Notes: a model not told the origin generated them from the sequence alone. A DNA stretch of 64,000 nucleotides from Erythrobacter sp. (GCF_030066995.1 NZ_JASJAP010000006.1:62001-126000); one strand, 5' to 3'; shown: positions 19,392 through 28,579, counted from the stretch's first letter. Numbers and translations are program-made.

Positions 19392-20585
19392 TTAGATGAT
19401 GCCGCGCGCTTCAAGGTCGGCCATGGTCTGGCTGTCCATGCCCAGAAGCTCGCCATAGATCGCCTCGTTGTGCTCACCCAGGTCAGGGCCGACCCATTCG
19501 ACATGGCCCGGTGTTGCGGAGAGTTTGGGCGCCACGTTCTGCATCTTGAAGTTCTCATAACGCGGATGCTCGCGCTCGATGATCGCCTCACGCGCCGCGA
19601 AATGCGGGTCCTGGAGCATTTCGGGAGCGCGGTAGATATTGCCCGCCGGAACCCCGTGTTCCTCACACTTGGCAAGCACTTCAGCGCTCGTGTGCTGCTG
19701 GGTCCACGCACCGATCAGCTCATCAAGCTCGCCCTGGCGCTCCCCGCGCGCAACATGGCTGTTGTAGCGCGGATCATCGCCCAGCTCTGGCCTGCCCATC
19801 ATCGCCGACATGCGCTTCCACACGCTGTCCTGATTGCCCGCGACCAGCACGCTGCCATCCTTGGTCGGATAGACGTTGGACGGTGCGATCTTTGGCAGGA
19901 TCGATCCGGTCCGCTCGCGGATATGACCGGTGACGGTGTATTCCGGCACGGTCGATTCCATCATCGCCAGCACGGCTTCGTAGATGGCCGAATCGACGAC
20001 CTGGCCCTCGCCTGTCTTGTGGCGATGATTGAGCGCCATCAGGGCACCGAGGCACGCATAGGTCGCCGCAAGCGAGTCCCCAATCGAGAGGCCCGCGCGG
20101 CTTGGCGGGCGATCCGGTTCGCCGGAAATATAGCGCATGCCGCCCATCGCCTCGCCAATCCCGCCATAGCCCGCGCGGCTCGAATACGGACCGCTTTGAC
20201 CATAACCCGAAACCCGGATCATGATCAGCCCGGCGTTGATCGCGTGCAACTCTTCCCAGCCCAGATTCCAGCGCTCCAGCGTGCCGGGGCGAAAGTTCTC
20301 AAGCAGAAAGTCGGCCTTCTCAACCAGTTGCTTGACGATCGCCTGACCCTCTTTTTCGCGGAGGTTAAGCGTGATCGATTTCTTGTTGCGCGCCACGACC
20401 GAAAACCACAGCGGCACGCCCTGCCCCCAGTTTCGCATCGCATCGCCCACCTTTGGCGGCTCGATCTTGATCACCTCAGCGCCGTGATCGGCCATCAACT
20501 GACCGCAAAACGGCCCCGCGATGAGCTGCCCCATCTCGATCAGACGCAGTCCTGAAAGCGCGCCAGTTGCGCCATCTTGTCCCAT
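19392..20585 (-). CDS. Family III CoA-transferase (CaiB/BaiF)
   Basis: This 397-residue CoA-transferase moves CoA between carboxylic acids via an aspartyl-CoA intermediate. The catalytic Asp170 is seen in GLSIGDSLAATY, and the N-terminal GLRLIEMGQLIAGPF and GAEVIKIEPP blocks are typical. The family includes formyl-CoA, succinyl-CoA:citramalate and succinyl-CoA:glutarate/3-hydroxy-3-methylglutarate transferases. It is divergent from an HMG-CoA-lyase-like gene. A simple reading is that this enzyme activates the acid that the lyase then cleaves. It is convergent with the GntR gene, with 21 bases between them. The donor and acceptor are inferred, not shown. Confidence 0.93.
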   Translation of the reverse strand: MGQDGATGALSGLRLIEMGQLIAGPFCGQLMADHGAEVIKIEPPKVGDAMRNWGQGVPLWFSVVARNKKSITLNLREKEGQAIVKQLVEKADFLLENFRPGTLERWNLGWEELHAINAGLIMIRVSGYGQSGPYSSRAGYGGIGEAMGGMRYISGEPDRPPSRAGLSIGDSLAATYACLGALMALNHRHKTGEGQVVDSAIYEAVLAMMESTVPEYTVTGHIRERTGSILPKIAPSNVYPTKDGSVLVAGNQDSVWKRMSAMMGRPELGDDPRYNSHVARGERQGELDELIGAWTQQHTSAEVLAKCEEHGVPAGNIYRAPEMLQDPHFAAREAIIEREHPRYENFKMQNVAPKLSATPGHVEWVGPDLGEHNEAIYGELLGMDSQTMADLEARGII

Positions 20586-20767
20586 GCAATGCTCCCTTTT
20601 GCCCCCGCCTGGGAGCCCGATTTACCTGCGAATCACTCGCAGCTAGAGAAGGCACTGAAAGGCACCTAACCCGTGCAGAGCGTCTTCTCGACCGACACAG
20701 CGACCCGCTAACGTTGCAGCGGGCGCCCATGGCGACTGGACTGCGCCTATAGGCAGCAGATTTGCTT

Positions 20768-20781
20768 TTGTATACAATTTG
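20768..20781. promoter_or_regulatory. Candidate GntR/FCD operator, copy 2
   Basis: TTGTATACAATTTG contains the perfect 10-bp palindrome TTGTATACAA and is identical over 14 bases to the copy at 18505-18518. It lies in the 239-base divergent gap between the CoA-transferase and lyase genes, 57 bases before the lyase ATG. It falls between a TTTGCT and a TATGGG that could be weak -35 and -10 elements. Confidence 0.7.
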
Positions 20782-20824
20782 CGTATGGGATGCGGGTCTG
20801 GGGAGCAGGACAAGAGCCCGATTC

Positions 20825-21733
20825 ATGGTAGCGCAAAGCATCGAACTGGTTGAGGTGGGGCCGCGCGACGGGCTCCAGAACGAACCCGACATCGTCTCCA
20901 CCTCCGACAAGCTCGCGCTGGTTGAGCGGATGATCGAATACGGCGCGCGCCGCCTGGAGGTGGCGAGCTTCGTGCACCCTGAACGTGTGCCGCAAATGGC
21001 GGACGCCGAGGCGGTCATCGCTGGCCTGCCAGACCGCGAACACATCACCTATATCGGGCTTGCCCTCAACAAGCGCGGCGTGCTGCGCGGGCTCGCGACG
21101 CGCGAAGGGGGAAAGCGAGGCATCGACCAAATTGGCTGCGTGATCGTGGCGAGCGACACGTTCGGCCAGAAGAATCAGGGTCAGACCATTGCGCAAGGGA
21201 TCGCTCAGAACCGCGAGATGATCCGCCTCTGCAAAGCCGAGGGATTGTCCGCACAAATCACGATCTCCGCCGCTTTCGGCTGCCCCTTCGAAGGTGAGGT
21301 CAAACCCGAAACCGTTCTCTCCATCGCTGAAGATCTGGCCGCCGAAGGCCCGATTGAAATCGCGCTTGCCGATACGATTGGCGTCGGTGTCCCCGCACAA
21401 ATGACCGATCTGTTTGGCCAGCTTGGCGAGTTGCTGGCGGGCGAGATCCCGATGCGCTGCCATTTTCACAACACGCGCGGCACCGGCATAGCAAACGCCT
21501 GGGCCGCCTATCAGGCGGGCGTGGGGGTGTTCGACGCCTCGCTCGGCGGGCTTGGGGGCTGCCCCTTTGCACCCCGGGCCACCGGCAACATTGCAACCGA
21601 AGACCTCGTCTACCTGATGGACGCATCCAGGATCGAAAGCGGTGTGAACCTTGAAGAAGTTATCGCGACCAATCGCTGGTTCGCATCCATTCTCGATCGC
21701 GAATTGCCTTCGCTCGTAGCCCGCGCGGCGTGA
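20825..21733 (+). CDS. Hydroxymethylglutaryl-CoA lyase-like (HMGL family)
   Basis: This is a 302-residue TIM-barrel lyase that cleaves 3-hydroxy-3-methylglutaryl-CoA or a related 3-hydroxyacyl-CoA to acetyl-CoA plus a keto product. Key residues are Arg14-Asp15 in GPRDGLQNE, the metal-binding His213 and His215 in CHFHNTRG, and the catalytic Cys246 in GGLGGCPFAPRATGN. The family is also used for citramalyl-CoA-type substrates, so the exact acyl group is open. I use the ATG at 20825 because it begins the conserved sequence and lies outside the palindrome. Translation from an ATG-like start at 20762 would place the operator inside the gene. It leads the hyuA-hyuB genes. Confidence 0.92.
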   Translation: MVAQSIELVEVGPRDGLQNEPDIVSTSDKLALVERMIEYGARRLEVASFVHPERVPQMADAEAVIAGLPDREHITYIGLALNKRGVLRGLATREGGKRGIDQIGCVIVASDTFGQKNQGQTIAQGIAQNREMIRLCKAEGLSAQITISAAFGCPFEGEVKPETVLSIAEDLAAEGPIEIALADTIGVGVPAQMTDLFGQLGELLAGEIPMRCHFHNTRGTGIANAWAAYQAGVGVFDASLGGLGGCPFAPRATGNIATEDLVYLMDASRIESGVNLEEVIATNRWFASILDRELPSLVARAA

Positions 21734-21773
21734 GTTCGGGCGCAAACCTAAAGACCCATCTCAGGGAGAGCGC

Positions 21774-23822
21774 ATGACCTACAGATTGGGTGTCGATGTT
21801 GGCGGCACGTTTACCGACCTGCTCTTGTTCGATGAAAGCAACGGCGCTTTCTGGCGCCACAAGACGCCGTCCACCCCTCACGACAGTTCCGAGGGCATCC
21901 TCAACGGAGTGAAGGCGATCACCGCCGAAGCGGGAGTGTCGGCCAAGGACATTGCCTATTTCCTCCACGGGACCACGGTCGCGACCAACGCCGTGCTGGA
22001 AGGCAAGGGCGCGAAGGTCGGACTTATCGTGACCGAGGGGTATCGCGACATCATGCAGATAGCGCGCAGCTTTGTGCCCGGGGGCCTGGCTGCGTGGATC
22101 GTGTGGCCCAAGCCCCAGCCCCTCGCCGCGCTCCAAAACACGATCGATGTGCCCGAACGCATGGACGCTAATGGCAAGGAGGTACGGCGACTGGACGAGA
22201 ACGCGGTGCGCGCAGCGCTACGCAAGCTGAAAGGTCAGGGCATAGAGGCGCTGACCGTCAGCCTGATCAACGCCTATGTCAACGGCGCGCACGAAACGCG
22301 GATCGGCGAGATCGCCGCCGAGGAAATACCCGGCATCCCGGTGTCGCTCAGTCACGAAGTGCTGCCGGAAATGCAGGAATACGAACGCACACTTTCGACT
22401 GTTGCCAACGCGGCGGTGCGCCCCGTGGTGAGTAAGTACGTCTCGAACCTGCGCGATAAGCTTGAAGACGAAGGCCTCGAAGGCAAGCTTTCGCTGCTGC
22501 GATCGGATGGCGGCCTGATGAGCAGCCAGAAGGCCGAAGAGCACCCGGTCAACATCCTGATGTCGGGCCCCGCTGGCGGGGTGACGGGCGCGCTGTGGGT
22601 GGCAAAGAACGCCGGGCTCAAGAATATTCTCACGCTCGACGTGGGCGGCACCTCGACCGACGTTGCGCTGATCGAGGGGCTAGAGCCGCGCCGCCAGCGC
22701 ACCACCGAGGTCGGCCATCTTTCGGTGCGCGCGTCGGCGCTCGATGTGAAAACCGTGGGCGCGGGCGGCGGTTCGATCGCGCATGTGCCCGAGCTCACCG
22801 GCGCGCTGCGTGTCGGGCCGGAAAGCGCGGGCGCGGTACCCGGCCCGGTCGCGTATGGCAAAGGCGGCGAGCTGCCGACCGTAACGGATGCGAACGTGGT
22901 GCTGGGCTATCTGCCCGAAGACCTGCTGGGCGGCAGCTTCCAGCTTGATCGCGAAGGCGCCAAGAAAGCGGTGCAGATCATCGCCGACGCGCTCGGGGTC
23001 AGCCTGATGGAAGCGGCGCGCGGCATCATCGATATCGTCAACGAGAACATGTTCGGCGCGCTGCGCATGATCAGCGTACAGCAGGGCTACGACCCGCGCG
23101 AATTTGCGGTGATGGGCTTCGGCGGCGCGGGACCGCTGCACGTCAACGCAGTTGCCAAGCTGATGGGCAGCTGGCCCGCCGTCTCGCCTGTCTCGCCCGG
23201 AGTGCTGTGCGCGCTGGGCGACGCGACGACGCGCATGCGCACCGAAACCGCGCGGAGCTTTTCCAGGCTTGCCAGGGATACGAGCGTTGCCGATCTCGTC
23301 ACGGTCCTGCGCGAAATGGCCGAACAGACACGCGGCGAATTGCTCGCCGACGGGGTGGCCGATGCGGACATCACCGCCGAGTTCGAAGTCGACATTCGCT
23401 ACGCCGGCCAGGCTTTCGAAGTGCCGCTCACCATTGATGAGGCGGTGCTCGAAGCCGACGGGATCGAAGGCATCCTTGCGCGCTTCGACGAGGAGCACCG
23501 CCGCCTTTTCACCTTCAACATGGACACCCCGCACGAGATCGTGAACCTGCGCGCGGTGGCTCTTGGAAAAGCGCCCGCGCTGCCCGCCGCTGAGCTCCCC
23601 AAAGGCAATGGCGATCCGATCGGAGCCAAGATCCGCGACCACACGCTCTGGATGGACGGCGAGGAGCGCGCGGCGGTGATCTATGACAGGTCCAGGCTCA
23701 AGCAGGGCGATCGCATTCCAGGCCCCGCGATCGTGACCGAGATGGATTCCACCACCCTGATCGAAACCGGCTGCGTCGCGACCGTCGACGCTTCGGGAAA
23801 CATTCTGATCGAACTGCAGTGA
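21774..23822 (+). CDS. Hydantoinase/oxoprolinase subunit A (ATP-dependent)
   Basis: This 682-residue subunit is of the N-methylhydantoinase/5-oxoprolinase/acetone carboxylase superfamily. The N-terminal GVDVGGTFTD phosphate-binding motif belongs to its actin-like ATPase fold. Further blocks are [27 protein letters not shown] and GAGGGSIAHV. The family uses ATP to phosphorylate a lactam, hydantoin or ketone carbonyl before hydrolysis or carboxylation. It lies 40 bases after the lyase gene, with AGGGAGAG before the ATG, and is followed by its partner subunit. The small third subunit of acetone/acetophenone carboxylases is absent, which favours an amidohydrolase role. Confidence 0.92.
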   Translation: MTYRLGVDVGGTFTDLLLFDESNGAFWRHKTPSTPHDSSEGILNGVKAITAEAGVSAKDIAYFLHGTTVATNAVLEGKGAKVGLIVTEGYRDIMQIARSFVPGGLAAWIVWPKPQPLAALQNTIDVPERMDANGKEVRRLDENAVRAALRKLKGQGIEALTVSLINAYVNGAHETRIGEIAAEEIPGIPVSLSHEVLPEMQEYERTLSTVANAAVRPVVSKYVSNLRDKLEDEGLEGKLSLLRSDGGLMSSQKAEEHPVNILMSGPAGGVTGALWVAKNAGLKNILTLDVGGTSTDVALIEGLEPRRQRTTEVGHLSVRASALDVKTVGAGGGSIAHVPELTGALRVGPESAGAVPGPVAYGKGGELPTVTDANVVLGYLPEDLLGGSFQLDREGAKKAVQIIADALGVSLMEAARGIIDIVNENMFGALRMISVQQGYDPREFAVMGFGGAGPLHVNAVAKLMGSWPAVSPVSPGVLCALGDATTRMRTETARSFSRLARDTSVADLVTVLREMAEQTRGELLADGVADADITAEFEVDIRYAGQAFEVPLTIDEAVLEADGIEGILARFDEEHRRLFTFNMDTPHEIVNLRAVALGKAPALPAAELPKGNGDPIGAKIRDHTLWMDGEERAAVIYDRSRLKQGDRIPGPAIVTEMDSTTLIETGCVATVDASGNILIELQ

Positions 23823-23836
23823 ATTTGGATTTTCAT

Positions 23837-23923
23837 ACCGCTCCCCCGCGAAGGCGGGGGCCCAGAGCAACAAGTACCGGTGTCCGGAAAGCTCTGGATC
23901 CCCGCCTTCGCGGGGAAGCGGCA
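23837..23923. repeat. REP-like palindrome pair, copy 1 (between hyuA and hyuB)
   Basis: Two facing arms form an imperfect inverted repeat about 25 bases long, at roughly 23840-23868 and 23891-23920. Each arm is itself a small hairpin (CCCCGCGAAGGCGGGG in the first; its complement in the second). The layout matches the pair at 25857-25931, although the stem bases differ. The pair could stabilise or attenuate the hyuAB message. Confidence 0.8.
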
Positions 23924-23946
23924 AAATCCAGCTTGGAGACAAACTA

Positions 23947-25833
23947 ATGCCCGCGCAAATCATCGAAACCAACGCCACGCCCTTTGCGAAGATCGATATC
24001 GATCCGGTGACGCTCGATATCATCGAAAACGCCCTGCGCAACGCGCGCATCGAGATGGACGCAACGCTCGTGCGCACCGCCATGTCGCCTGGCATCCGCG
24101 AACAGGGCGACGCCTTCCCGATGATCGCCGACCCCTCCGGCAAGATGATCGTCGGCCAGTTCGGCAGCTTCATCGATGGCTTCCTCAAAGGCTTTGACGG
24201 CACGCTCGAAGACGGGGACATGATCTTCCTCTCCGATCCCTATTCGTGCGAGGGCGCGGTCAGCCATTCGAACGACTGGTTGGTGTTGCTGCCAGTGTTC
24301 AAGGACGCTCGCCTCATCGCCTACACCGCGATGTTCGGGCACCAGTCCGATATCGGCGGCAGCGTGCCAGGCTCGATGCCGATCAACGCGTCTTCGATCT
24401 TTGAAGAGGGCGTGCGCATCCCGCCGGTCAAGATCTGGAAGAGAGGCGAGTATAACGAGGATCTGATGCGCCTCGTCATGCACCAGACACGCAAACCCGA
24501 TTGGTGTCAGGCCGATCTCAACGCGATCATCGCCAGTTGCCGCGTCGCGGCCAAGCGCATCGTCGAAATGGCCGATCGGTTTGGCGACGATGTCTATGTC
24601 TCCGCGACGCAAGAGCTGCTCGCGCGCAACCACCGGGCTATGAAAGCGCTGATCGCGATGGCGGTCGCGGAAGAGCCGGTGAGCTTCACCGATTACATCT
24701 GCGATGATGGCAAGGGCTTTGGCCCCTACAAGATCACCTGCACCATGCACCGCGAAGGCGACAAGGTGATCCTCGATTTCGAAGGCACCGACCCGCAATC
24801 CGCCGCTTCGATCAACTTTTTCCTCAACGAAAACATGTTCAAGATGTTTTTCGGCATCTACATGATCATGGTCTTCGACCCGCAGATCCTGTTCAACGAC
24901 GGGTTCTACGATCTCATCGACGTGCGCATTCCCGAAGGTTCGCTGTTGAAGCCGCAATTCCCGGCGGCCCTGTCAGGGCGCACGCACGCGCTGGGACGGA
25001 TTTTCGATATTCTGGGAGGGCTTCTGGGTCAGAAGACCCCGGAATTCCTGAACGCGGCCGGATTCTCCTCCTCGCCCCACCTGTTCTATTCGGGCTGGGA
25101 CAACCGCTCCGGACACGAAGGCGAATGGTTCCAGCTTTTCCAGATCGGCTTTGGCGGTATCCCCGGACGGCCTCTGGGCGATGGCCCGGATGGCCACTCG
25201 CTGTGGCCGGGTTTTACCAACGTGCCCAACGAATTCCTTGAGCGCTATTTCCCGATGCGGATCGAGCGCTATTCGACCGAGCCCGACAGCGGCGGCGCTG
25301 GCCTGCATCGCGGCGGCAACGGCATCCACATGACCTACCGCTTCCTCGCCGATGGCAAGATCGCCATTCACGATGATCGCTGGTTCGTCCCGCCCTGGGG
25401 GGTCAATGGCGGCCTTCCGGGCGCGCGCGCCAAAAAACTGCTCGAACGCGCCGATGGCTCGACCACGGTGGTCGGCAACAAGGTGGAAGATGTCGAGATC
25501 AAGGCGGGCGACCGGCTGCACTTCATCACCTGGGGAGGCGGCGGCTGGGGCGACCCACTGGAGCGCGATCCCGAAACCGTCGGCCTCGAGATCCGGCAAG
25601 GTCTCGTCACCCCCGGCGGCGCGCGCGATTATGGCGTGGTGGCCGATGAGGACGGCGTGATCGACGCCGACGAAACCGAAGCGCTGCGCGCCGAGCTTCG
25701 CGCGAGCCGGGGCGAGCTGCCGCTATTCGACTACGGCCCGCCGATCGAGACGCTGCGCGAAACCTGCACGCATGAGACCGGCCTACCGGCTCCTAAAGCG
25801 CCGCAATGGGGTCCGAAAACGGCGGCGGCTTAA
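23947..25833 (+). CDS. Hydantoinase/oxoprolinase subunit B (ATP-dependent)
   Basis: This 628-residue partner of the preceding subunit has the family signatures DPVTLDIIENAL near the N-terminus, the DPYSCEGAVSHSNDW metal-region block, and the C-terminal glycine-rich FITWGGGGWGDP. In characterised relatives this subunit carries the hydrolytic or carboxylating site. Together A and B should open a lactam or hydantoin-type ring, or act on a related carbonyl substrate, with ATP. The gene is separated from hyuA by 124 bases containing a REP pair, longer than expected for a tight operon. A second pair follows its stop. Substrate unknown. Confidence 0.92.
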   Translation: MPAQIIETNATPFAKIDIDPVTLDIIENALRNARIEMDATLVRTAMSPGIREQGDAFPMIADPSGKMIVGQFGSFIDGFLKGFDGTLEDGDMIFLSDPYSCEGAVSHSNDWLVLLPVFKDARLIAYTAMFGHQSDIGGSVPGSMPINASSIFEEGVRIPPVKIWKRGEYNEDLMRLVMHQTRKPDWCQADLNAIIASCRVAAKRIVEMADRFGDDVYVSATQELLARNHRAMKALIAMAVAEEPVSFTDYICDDGKGFGPYKITCTMHREGDKVILDFEGTDPQSAASINFFLNENMFKMFFGIYMIMVFDPQILFNDGFYDLIDVRIPEGSLLKPQFPAALSGRTHALGRIFDILGGLLGQKTPEFLNAAGFSSSPHLFYSGWDNRSGHEGEWFQLFQIGFGGIPGRPLGDGPDGHSLWPGFTNVPNEFLERYFPMRIERYSTEPDSGGAGLHRGGNGIHMTYRFLADGKIAIHDDRWFVPPWGVNGGLPGARAKKLLERADGSTTVVGNKVEDVEIKAGDRLHFITWGGGGWGDPLERDPETVGLEIRQGLVTPGGARDYGVVADEDGVIDADETEALRAELRASRGELPLFDYGPPIETLRETCTHETGLPAPKAPQWGPKTAAA

Positions 25834-25856
25834 TGGGATAAGCTCTGGCTCTTTGT

Positions 25857-25931
25857 GCGCTCCTGCGAAAGCAGGAGCCCAGTGCAACCGAGCGCCACCC
25901 TCTCTGGACTCCTGCTTTCGCAGGAGCGCGC
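25857..25931. repeat. REP-like palindrome pair, copy 2 (after hyuB)
   Basis: The arms at about 25859-25882 and 25904-25929 face each other as an inverted repeat. Each contains a mini-hairpin (GCTCCTGCGAAAGCAGGAGC and its counterpart). Compared with copy 1, the stem bases changed on both sides, CCCCGC/GCGGGG becoming TCCTGC/GCAGGA. Pairing is preserved while the flanking CCCAG and CTCTGGA are kept. It lies in the convergent gap between hyuB and the M14 peptidase and may also act as a two-way terminator. Confidence 0.8.
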
Positions 25932-25951
25932 AGACATCGTGACGTCTTCGC

Positions 25952-28579
25952 CTACCGGACCCGCGAAGGCGCAATCAGCACGGCGTTAGCGATCATCAGG
26001 TCAAGCCCGTCGAGGTAGCCACGGGTCGAGGGATCGTGGGCGAAGGCGATGGTCATCCCCTCGCCCGTCGGCTGCGCCATCAGGTAGGGTTTGAAAGCCA
26101 TCTGGCGCTGGTTCTCCGACCAGACATAACCGCTCGCAATCAGGTCATCGGCGCTCGCAAAGCGTACCGCATTGAGGCCGTTCGCGCGGCTCAAAGGAGT
26201 ATAGACCGATGAACCATCGGCGTTGACTACACCGCCGTCATCATAGCCCGCCGAGAGGAACGAATTGGTGTCCGCCACCACGTTCAGCAACGCGCCCGGC
26301 AACGAATCGGGCAGTGCGTTTTCGTCCTCGATGGCTTCGCGGTAGCTCTCCTCGTCCTCAATCTCGCTGGCCTTGGCGAGCGATCCGCCATTCTCGCCTT
26401 CTGGATCGGAGAGATCGCTGCCAATCGCCGCTTCGCGGGTGACAGACAGCATCGGGTTGTCGCCGCGCGTAAAGGCGTCAAGGCTGCGCCCAACCGCGAC
26501 CAACACGCCGCCGCGCTCCACGAAGCTGCGCAGATTGCTCATGCCGCTGGATCCCATGACGCCCGCTGGCGAGCCTTCGGGGATGAGGATGACGTCGTAG
26601 TCGGCGAAGTCGGTGCGGCCAAAGCGGTTGGTGCGGATCGGCGTCACCGGCAGGCCAAAGCGCTGCTCGAGGATGAAGCGCAGAGCGCCCGCGCTGAGTT
26701 GCGAGACGCCTTCGTCCCAGGCGATCGCAACCTTGGGAAGCGTCAACGTCGTAAAGCTGCCCGATCCCCAATTGGGACCATCCTCGACCCAGCTTGAGGC
26801 CAGTCGCACGGTTTCCCCGCCCACTTGGCTTGAAAGTGCTTCGATCTTTGCAAGCGCGCCATCCCCGTTGGCCTTCGCACCGAAGACCACGGTGCCGCGC
26901 GGGAAGGTGCGCCCGTCGGAGGTGAATTCCTCATCGGTCAAGCGGCCCACCATCCCTTCGCGGATCGCGAGGGTGACAAGGCGCGCCTGCCCGCTGTCGG
27001 TCCACGGAACCGCGACAGCAAAGTCGCCCGAACCGCCGGTGATCGCCGGGACCGGCGCGTCCTCAGAGACCGGTGCACCACCGGGCATGGAGCCGCACAC
27101 ATCCACATTAACCCCGGACATAAGGCCAACCGACCACGCGGTGACATCGTAGAGCTCGTGCCCCAGATCCTCCTGGCGCCGCTCTTCCTGCTCGGCGATG
27201 AACTCGCGCGGCAACTCGGTGTTGCGATCCAGCAGAGCGCGCACCAGACGCGCCGCTCCCTGCGCCTGTGGAACCGCGAGGTAGCCGCGCGGATAGGATC
27301 GCCCGCACACGCTCACCGGCCCCTCGCGGCGCACTACATTAATGCCCTGCCCGACCAGTCGGCGGGCCAGGGCTTCAGCGTTCCAGCGTCGCTTGGCAAG
27401 GTCAATAACATAAGCTCCGCTTCCGGCTGCGCCCGAGGCGTTGGCGCGCCGATACTCAGCGTAATTGGAGAGGAACTGGTCAGCGTTCTGCGCCACCGCG
27501 TCGGCAGTCGAGAAGCTGGCGATAAAATGGTTGCGCGTGGCTTCAGCGTAGGTGAGCAAACTGCCATCGCTGCGCTCGAACACGAGCCCGCGCGGCGAAC
27601 CTTGCTCAAAGGTCATTCCGATCGCCCCCTGGTGTGTGTTCCAGGTGTCGCCGTAGCCGGGGTAGAACAGGTCGAATACTTCGCGGGTGAAATAGGGCTC
27701 GCCCATCTGATCGAAATAAGCCGCGTTGTTGCGCCCGATCACTTCGTAGCCCTGGCGCTGTGATTGCGTGATGTTGGGGCTTATTGGTTCGGCGGCCGGA
27801 TTGAAGAAATAGGTGCTATCGCCGCCCATTTCGTGGACGTCGGCGACCACCACCGGGCGCCAGGACAGCATCGCCTTCACCTTGGCTCTTGTTTCGGGCT
27901 GAGTGAGCGCGAACCAGTCGCGGTTCATATCGAACATGTAGTGGTTGACGCGGCCTGAGGGCCAACCCTCATCGTGCTCGGCTGCCTGACGGTCGCTGCG
28001 CGGCTCAATCCCCACATTCGAGCGGAAGTTGTAGATGAAGCGGTCACGCCCGTCGGGATTCTGCACCGGATCGATGATGACAAGCGTTTCTTCCATCATC
28101 TTGGCGACGCGCGGATCGTTCTTAGCGGCGAGCAGGTGGTAGGCCATCATCATCGCCGCATCGGTGCAGGAAACCTCGTTACCGTGCACGGAGTAGGCCA
28201 GCCAAGTGACCGGCAGCGCCGATCCGTTGCCGGTCTCGCCCGCAGCGATGGTCGCAAGGTCCGACTGGATCGCGTCAAGACGCGCAATGTTCTGCGGTGC
28301 AGACAGAATGACGTAATTGAGTGGGCGTCCTTGCCAGGTCTCGCCGTAATTCACGATCTTCATGCGGTCCGGCGCGGCCTTGGCCAGAGCCTCAAGATAG
28401 TTCAGCGCCTCGGCGGAGGTGGACATGCGCGTGCCTGGCGCGTGGCCCAGTGTGTCGGTGACGGTCGGGATCGCCGGATCGAACTCGCCCGGCAGGAAGC
28501 TTTGGGCCTGAGCCGCGCCCATCGTGGCCATAAGCGCCGCGAATCCCGCTAGCGCTCTTGCGAAAAACCCTCGCCTCAT
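25952..28579 (-). CDS. Exported M14-family zinc carboxypeptidase
   Basis: This is an 875-residue secreted or periplasmic metallocarboxypeptidase. A Sec signal peptide covers about residues 1-26 (cleavage after GAAQAQ). The M14 domain follows, with zinc ligands His132 and Glu135 in VHGNEVSC and His249 in ADVHEMGGD, and the substrate-binding PVQNPDGRDRF block. The long C-terminal half has a region reminiscent of a glutamine-amidotransferase-like fold (DVILIPEGSPAGVMG), seen in large bacterial M14 proteins. The ATG at 28577-28579 has GGGAAAGG upstream; the frame extends only to a TTG two codons earlier. It ends the long leftward gene series from 39.2 kb. Confidence 0.92.
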   Translation of the reverse strand: MRRGFFARALAGFAALMATMGAAQAQSFLPGEFDPAIPTVTDTLGHAPGTRMSTSAEALNYLEALAKAAPDRMKIVNYGETWQGRPLNYVILSAPQNIARLDAIQSDLATIAAGETGNGSALPVTWLAYSVHGNEVSCTDAAMMMAYHLLAAKNDPRVAKMMEETLVIIDPVQNPDGRDRFIYNFRSNVGIEPRSDRQAAEHDEGWPSGRVNHYMFDMNRDWFALTQPETRAKVKAMLSWRPVVVADVHEMGGDSTYFFNPAAEPISPNITQSQRQGYEVIGRNNAAYFDQMGEPYFTREVFDLFYPGYGDTWNTHQGAIGMTFEQGSPRGLVFERSDGSLLTYAEATRNHFIASFSTADAVAQNADQFLSNYAEYRRANASGAAGSGAYVIDLAKRRWNAEALARRLVGQGINVVRREGPVSVCGRSYPRGYLAVPQAQGAARLVRALLDRNTELPREFIAEQEERRQEDLGHELYDVTAWSVGLMSGVNVDVCGSMPGGAPVSEDAPVPAITGGSGDFAVAVPWTDSGQARLVTLAIREGMVGRLTDEEFTSDGRTFPRGTVVFGAKANGDGALAKIEALSSQVGGETVRLASSWVEDGPNWGSGSFTTLTLPKVAIAWDEGVSQLSAGALRFILEQRFGLPVTPIRTNRFGRTDFADYDVILIPEGSPAGVMGSSGMSNLRSFVERGGVLVAVGRSLDAFTRGDNPMLSVTREAAIGSDLSDPEGENGGSLAKASEIEDEESYREAIEDENALPDSLPGALLNVVADTNSFLSAGYDDGGVVNADGSSVYTPLSRANGLNAVRFASADDLIASGYVWSENQRQMAFKPYLMAQPTGEGMTIAFAHDPSTRGYLDGLDLMIANAVLIAPSRVR

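Noticed and set aside
20762-20824. Earlier start for the HMG-CoA-lyase-like gene
   Set aside because: It would put the conserved palindrome inside the coding region and adds residues not found in the family.
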